15,704 nt of DNA from Candidatus Sifarchaeum subterraneum (GTDB lineage Archaea > Asgardarchaeota > Sifarchaeia > Sifarchaeales > Sifarchaeaceae): positions 1 to 15,704 of the forward strand of contig JAECRX010000013.1 in assembly GCA_016292335.1 (NCBI GenBank), given 5' to 3'. Each line of letters starts with the position of its first letter. The stretch's first letter is position 1. Shown piece by piece: positions 13,362 to 15,704 of the stretch. Made by a program: the position numbers and the translations under genes. Below the pieces are notes generated by a model. It had not been told where the DNA came from and ran no database searches. It saw nothing but the letters and a program-made list of their open reading frames with translations.

Positions 13362-15377
13362 TTGAAGCAAGCGATGTCGAATGTTGATATAGCCGCTGTT
13401 TTATCAGAAATTAAGCCAATGTTGGTTAATTCGTATATTAATAACATTTTTGAATTGCCTGGTGTTGAACTGAATACTTCCGTTTTTCTTTTCAAGCTTC
13501 GCCATCCAGAATATGGTGTTCATTCTTTACTATTGGAGCCGGGTAAAAGGATACACCTTACAAAATATACGTTCCCTAAGCCCAAACACCCACCAGTGTT
13601 TTGTATGACCCTCAGAAAGTATCTTCGACGAAAGCGAATTTCCGATGTTTATCAGCATGATTTAGATCGAATAGTAGTAATTGAAATTGGACAGCTTGAA
13701 GACAAATTTCTTTTGGTTATTGAACTTTTTGGTGAAGGAAATCTCCTACTCATTAATCCGCAAAATGAGATCTTTATCGCTAAAAGATATAAAAGAATGC
13801 GGGATCGTGATGTGATACCTAAAGCAGAGTATGAATTTCCACCAGCCAGAGGAATTGACATTTTCAAAATGACCAAAGAAAAGCTATTTGATATTTTCAA
13901 AAACTCTGAATCGGATTTAATTAGAACTTTGGTACATTTTTTCAATGTTGGCCCAACATATGCAGAGGAAATATGTTTACTTTCTCAAATAAACAAAAAT
14001 CAACCTACAAAAGAAATTTCAGACGAAGAAGTCGATCTGATAATCAATGCTACGAATTCAATTTTTGAGAAAATAGAACACCATACTTTTAATCCCGCAG
14101 TTATTTATGAAAATTCAACTCCAGTAGATGTCATTCCTTTATGGCTCTCAAAATACTCTGGCCAACAATACCAAGAATATGAATCATTCAATGATGCGGT
14201 AGATGAATATTTTACCTTTCTGGAATCAAAAAAATATGACAAAAAAATAGATGAAAAAGTAGCGGCCGAGGTAAAAAAGTTTGAAAAAATTCTAGAAAAA
14301 CAAAAAACGCTTATGGAAAAGTATACGAAAAGTATCGAAAAAAATAGAACACTGGGAGAGTTAATCTATCAAAATATGAGTGATTTACAAGAATTAACAT
14401 ACACTATTAACAACGCATTGCAAAAAGGGTATACTTGGAATGAAATCAATGATAAAATCGAAAAGGCAAAAAGCATGGGAATACGCTCTGCATTGATTGT
14501 AAAAGAAATTAATCTAGCCAATAAAGTTTTAGTTGTTAATCTTGACAATGAAATGACAGAACTTGACTTGAAGAAATCGGTAGGTGAAAATGCATCATCC
14601 TATTTCGAAAAAGCTAGGAAAGTCGAATCAAAATTGATTGGTGCCGAAAAAGCCATAGAAGAAACTCAAAATAAAATGAAAACAACAAGCGAAGATGCAT
14701 TATTAAATCGCGAGAAAAAGAAATACAAATTGAAGAAAAAAAGAAAGAAAAAATGGTTCGAAAAATTTCATTGGTTTATCTCATCAGACGGTTTCCTTGT
14801 TCTTGGAGGCAGAGACGCTGCAACAAATGTATATCTTGTGAAAAAACATTTAGAAACACATGATATCTTTGTTCACGCAGAAGTTAGAGGAGCCCCTCAC
14901 ATACTAATTAAATCGCAGGGAAAACAGATACCCGATTCGACTATAGAAGAAGCCGCAGAATTTGCAGTTTCACTTTCTCGGGCTTGGAAAAGTGGATATG
15001 GAGCTTCTGATGCATACTGGGTAAATGCTAACCAAGTGTCCTTTTCTCCACCTTCTGGTCAATATCTTGAACCAGGAAGTGTGATGGTTTATGGACAAAG
15101 AAATTACCTGAAAAGGATACCACTTGAATTTGCAATTGGATGTAAAATTGAAGATGATTTTGCAGTCCCTATTGGTGGTCCTCCAAATGTCATTAAAAAA
15201 CAATCAGAAAACTACGTTGTTTTGGTCCCTGGGGAAGAAAAATCTGGAAAATTAGCAAAGGAGATTAAAGAAAAGTTCATTAAATTTGGTAAAACAGATG
15301 AAATTGAAAAAATTAAGGAAATTTCGCTTGATGATATTATTCGCATAATTCCGAGTGGGGGATCTCAGTTTAAGTAA
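13362..15377 (+). CDS. rqcH: NFACT-family ribosome quality control protein (RqcH/NEMF/Rqc2 homologue)
   Basis: A 671-residue protein that binds stalled large ribosomal subunits with peptidyl-tRNA; bacterial RqcH and eukaryotic Rqc2 direct tailing of the stuck peptide. The NFACT-N domain opens with AMSNVDIAAVLSEI and carries the D102-R103 motif (DLDRI) needed for tRNA/tailing activity in characterised members. A helix-hairpin-helix-like segment (VGPTYAEEICLLS) lies at 196-208, coiled coils at about 290-350 and 410-460, and a lysine-rich stretch at 452-464. NFACT-R follows (about 465-582), with GGRDAATNVYLVKKHL and HAEVRGAPH. Length is normal for archaea. The start is TTG 13362, backed by AAGGT eight bases upstream and by the family's conserved MKxAM opening; ATG 13374 is the alternative. 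Confidence 0.95.
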   Translation: MKQAMSNVDIAAVLSEIKPMLVNSYINNIFELPGVELNTSVFLFKLRHPEYGVHSLLLEPGKRIHLTKYTFPKPKHPPVFCMTLRKYLRRKRISDVYQHDLDRIVVIEIGQLEDKFLLVIELFGEGNLLLINPQNEIFIAKRYKRMRDRDVIPKAEYEFPPARGIDIFKMTKEKLFDIFKNSESDLIRTLVHFFNVGPTYAEEICLLSQINKNQPTKEISDEEVDLIINATNSIFEKIEHHTFNPAVIYENSTPVDVIPLWLSKYSGQQYQEYESFNDAVDEYFTFLESKKYDKKIDEKVAAEVKKFEKILEKQKTLMEKYTKSIEKNRTLGELIYQNMSDLQELTYTINNALQKGYTWNEINDKIEKAKSMGIRSALIVKEINLANKVLVVNLDNEMTELDLKKSVGENASSYFEKARKVESKLIGAEKAIEETQNKMKTTSEDALLNREKKKYKLKKKRKKKWFEKFHWFISSDGFLVLGGRDAATNVYLVKKHLETHDIFVHAEVRGAPHILIKSQGKQIPDSTIEEAAEFAVSLSRAWKSGYGASDAYWVNANQVSFSPPSGQYLEPGSVMVYGQRNYLKRIPLEFAIGCKIEDDFAVPIGGPPNVIKKQSENYVVLVPGEEKSGKLAKEIKEKFIKFGKTDEIEKIKEISLDDIIRIIPSGGSQFK

Positions 15378-15395
15378 ATTGAGTATCTAATCTGT

Positions 15396-15491
15396 CCCAA
15401 CAATTATTATAACCATTTTTTGGTTTCTAAAGACCAAAAAAACACTTTAAAAAAACTTTTAATCTACAAGCGGTTAACTCATCTTGTTGGG
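15396..15491 (+). terminator. Nested inverted repeats after the RqcH gene
   Basis: TTTTTTGGT (15416-15424) and ACCAAAAAA (15433-15441) form a perfect 9-bp stem with an eight-base loop just after the stop at 15377. It is enclosed by CCCAACAA (15396-15403) and TTGTTGGG (15484-15491), another perfect 8-bp pair. The inner stem with its T-runs could end transcription from either strand. The outer arm recurs as a direct repeat, CCCAACAA, at 15676-15683. Confidence 0.45.
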
Positions 15492-15704
15492 TATTACCTT
15501 TTAAGTTCCATTTTGACTTAAAGTTAATGAAAAAAAATATATTTCTTTAAAAATTATGTATTTTCAAGGAGAGGAAGAAAATACCCCTTCTAAATCATAG
15601 TTCCACTCGATTGGTGATGAGAGCTGGTCTCCTTAGAAGGACACATCCGATGACCCTTACCTACATACTTTTCTCCCCAACAAGCCTCTTTGGAGGCGAA
15701 ATCC
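15492..15704. other. Unassigned right-edge region, GC-richer tail
   Basis: An A/T-rich part (to about 15570, with a TATA-like AATATATTT near 15536-15544) passes into a G/C-richer part that reaches the window edge. The latter has a GCCTC-TTTG-GAGGC hairpin (15684-15697) and a TCCT-TAGA-AGGA hairpin (15629-15640). It may be the start of a structured RNA on the plus strand. Alternatively, a minus-strand reading frame open from the edge to a stop near 15596 could be the C-terminal end of a protein. The window ends too soon to decide. Confidence 0.3.

Noticed and set aside
15614..15620. Box C motif GTGATGA as part of a C/D guide RNA
   Set aside because: No box D (CTGA) follows at the proper distance, so the single match is not sufficient.
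15596..15704. C-terminal end of a minus-strand protein
   Set aside because: A frame is open from the edge to a TAG near 15596, but only about 36 codons are visible, with no recognisable family; not enough to call a gene.
1..15704. tRNA genes, CRISPR arrays, insertion sequences or attachment sites
   Set aside because: I saw no T-loop consensus with matching acceptor arms, no regularly spaced repeats, no transposase and no terminal repeats.

Overview
The window is AT-rich archaeal DNA. It carries an archaeal-type prepilin peptidase, a pilus ATPase with two separate T2SF/TadC-like membrane proteins, single-domain KaiC-like proteins, an Lrp/AsnC regulator and an archaeal NFACT (RqcH/NEMF) protein. 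Shine-Dalgarno sequences match the archaeal AGGAGGTG consensus, and TTG/GTG starts are common. A JAMM domain and an EMC6-like protein make an Asgard-type lineage plausible, but that placement is inference.

Layout. Minus strand, 1-1899: a KaiC-like protein whose P-loop has lost its lysine, followed by dihydroorotase (pyrC), which runs off the left edge. An AT-rich spacer (1900-2366) holds an inverted repeat and a terminator-like hairpin. Plus strand, 2367-10944: a co-directional type IV pilus/Tad-like locus. In order it encodes a prepilin peptidase, a small pilin-like protein, a pilus ATPase carrying a complete JAMM/JAB metalloprotease domain at its N terminus, two TadC/ArlJ-like membrane proteins, a long coiled-coil protein, and three pilin-like secreted proteins. 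Next comes a GC-richer non-coding stretch (about 11009-11350) with a TATA box and a long imperfect hairpin, a candidate structured RNA. Minus strand, 11374-12613: an Lrp/AsnC regulator followed by an intact KaiC-like ATPase. After an AT-rich spacer, a divergent pair follows: an EMC6-like three-helix membrane protein (minus) and an RqcH/NEMF protein (plus, to 15377). The right edge holds a terminator-like inverted repeat and an unexplained GC-richer tail.

How it fits together. The peptidase would process the pilin-like proteins, the ATPase would power assembly, and the two T2SF proteins would form the membrane platform. The outstanding item is the fusion of the JAMM peptidase to the motor ATPase. 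It puts an isopeptidase-type active site, the kind that removes ubiquitin-like proteins, on the cytoplasmic side of a pilus machine. No ubiquitin-like protein, E1 or E2 is visible here, so the substrate is unknown. The KaiC-like proteins on either side recall ArlH, the KaiC-like partner of the archaellum ATPase, but a link to this pilus is only inferred from position.
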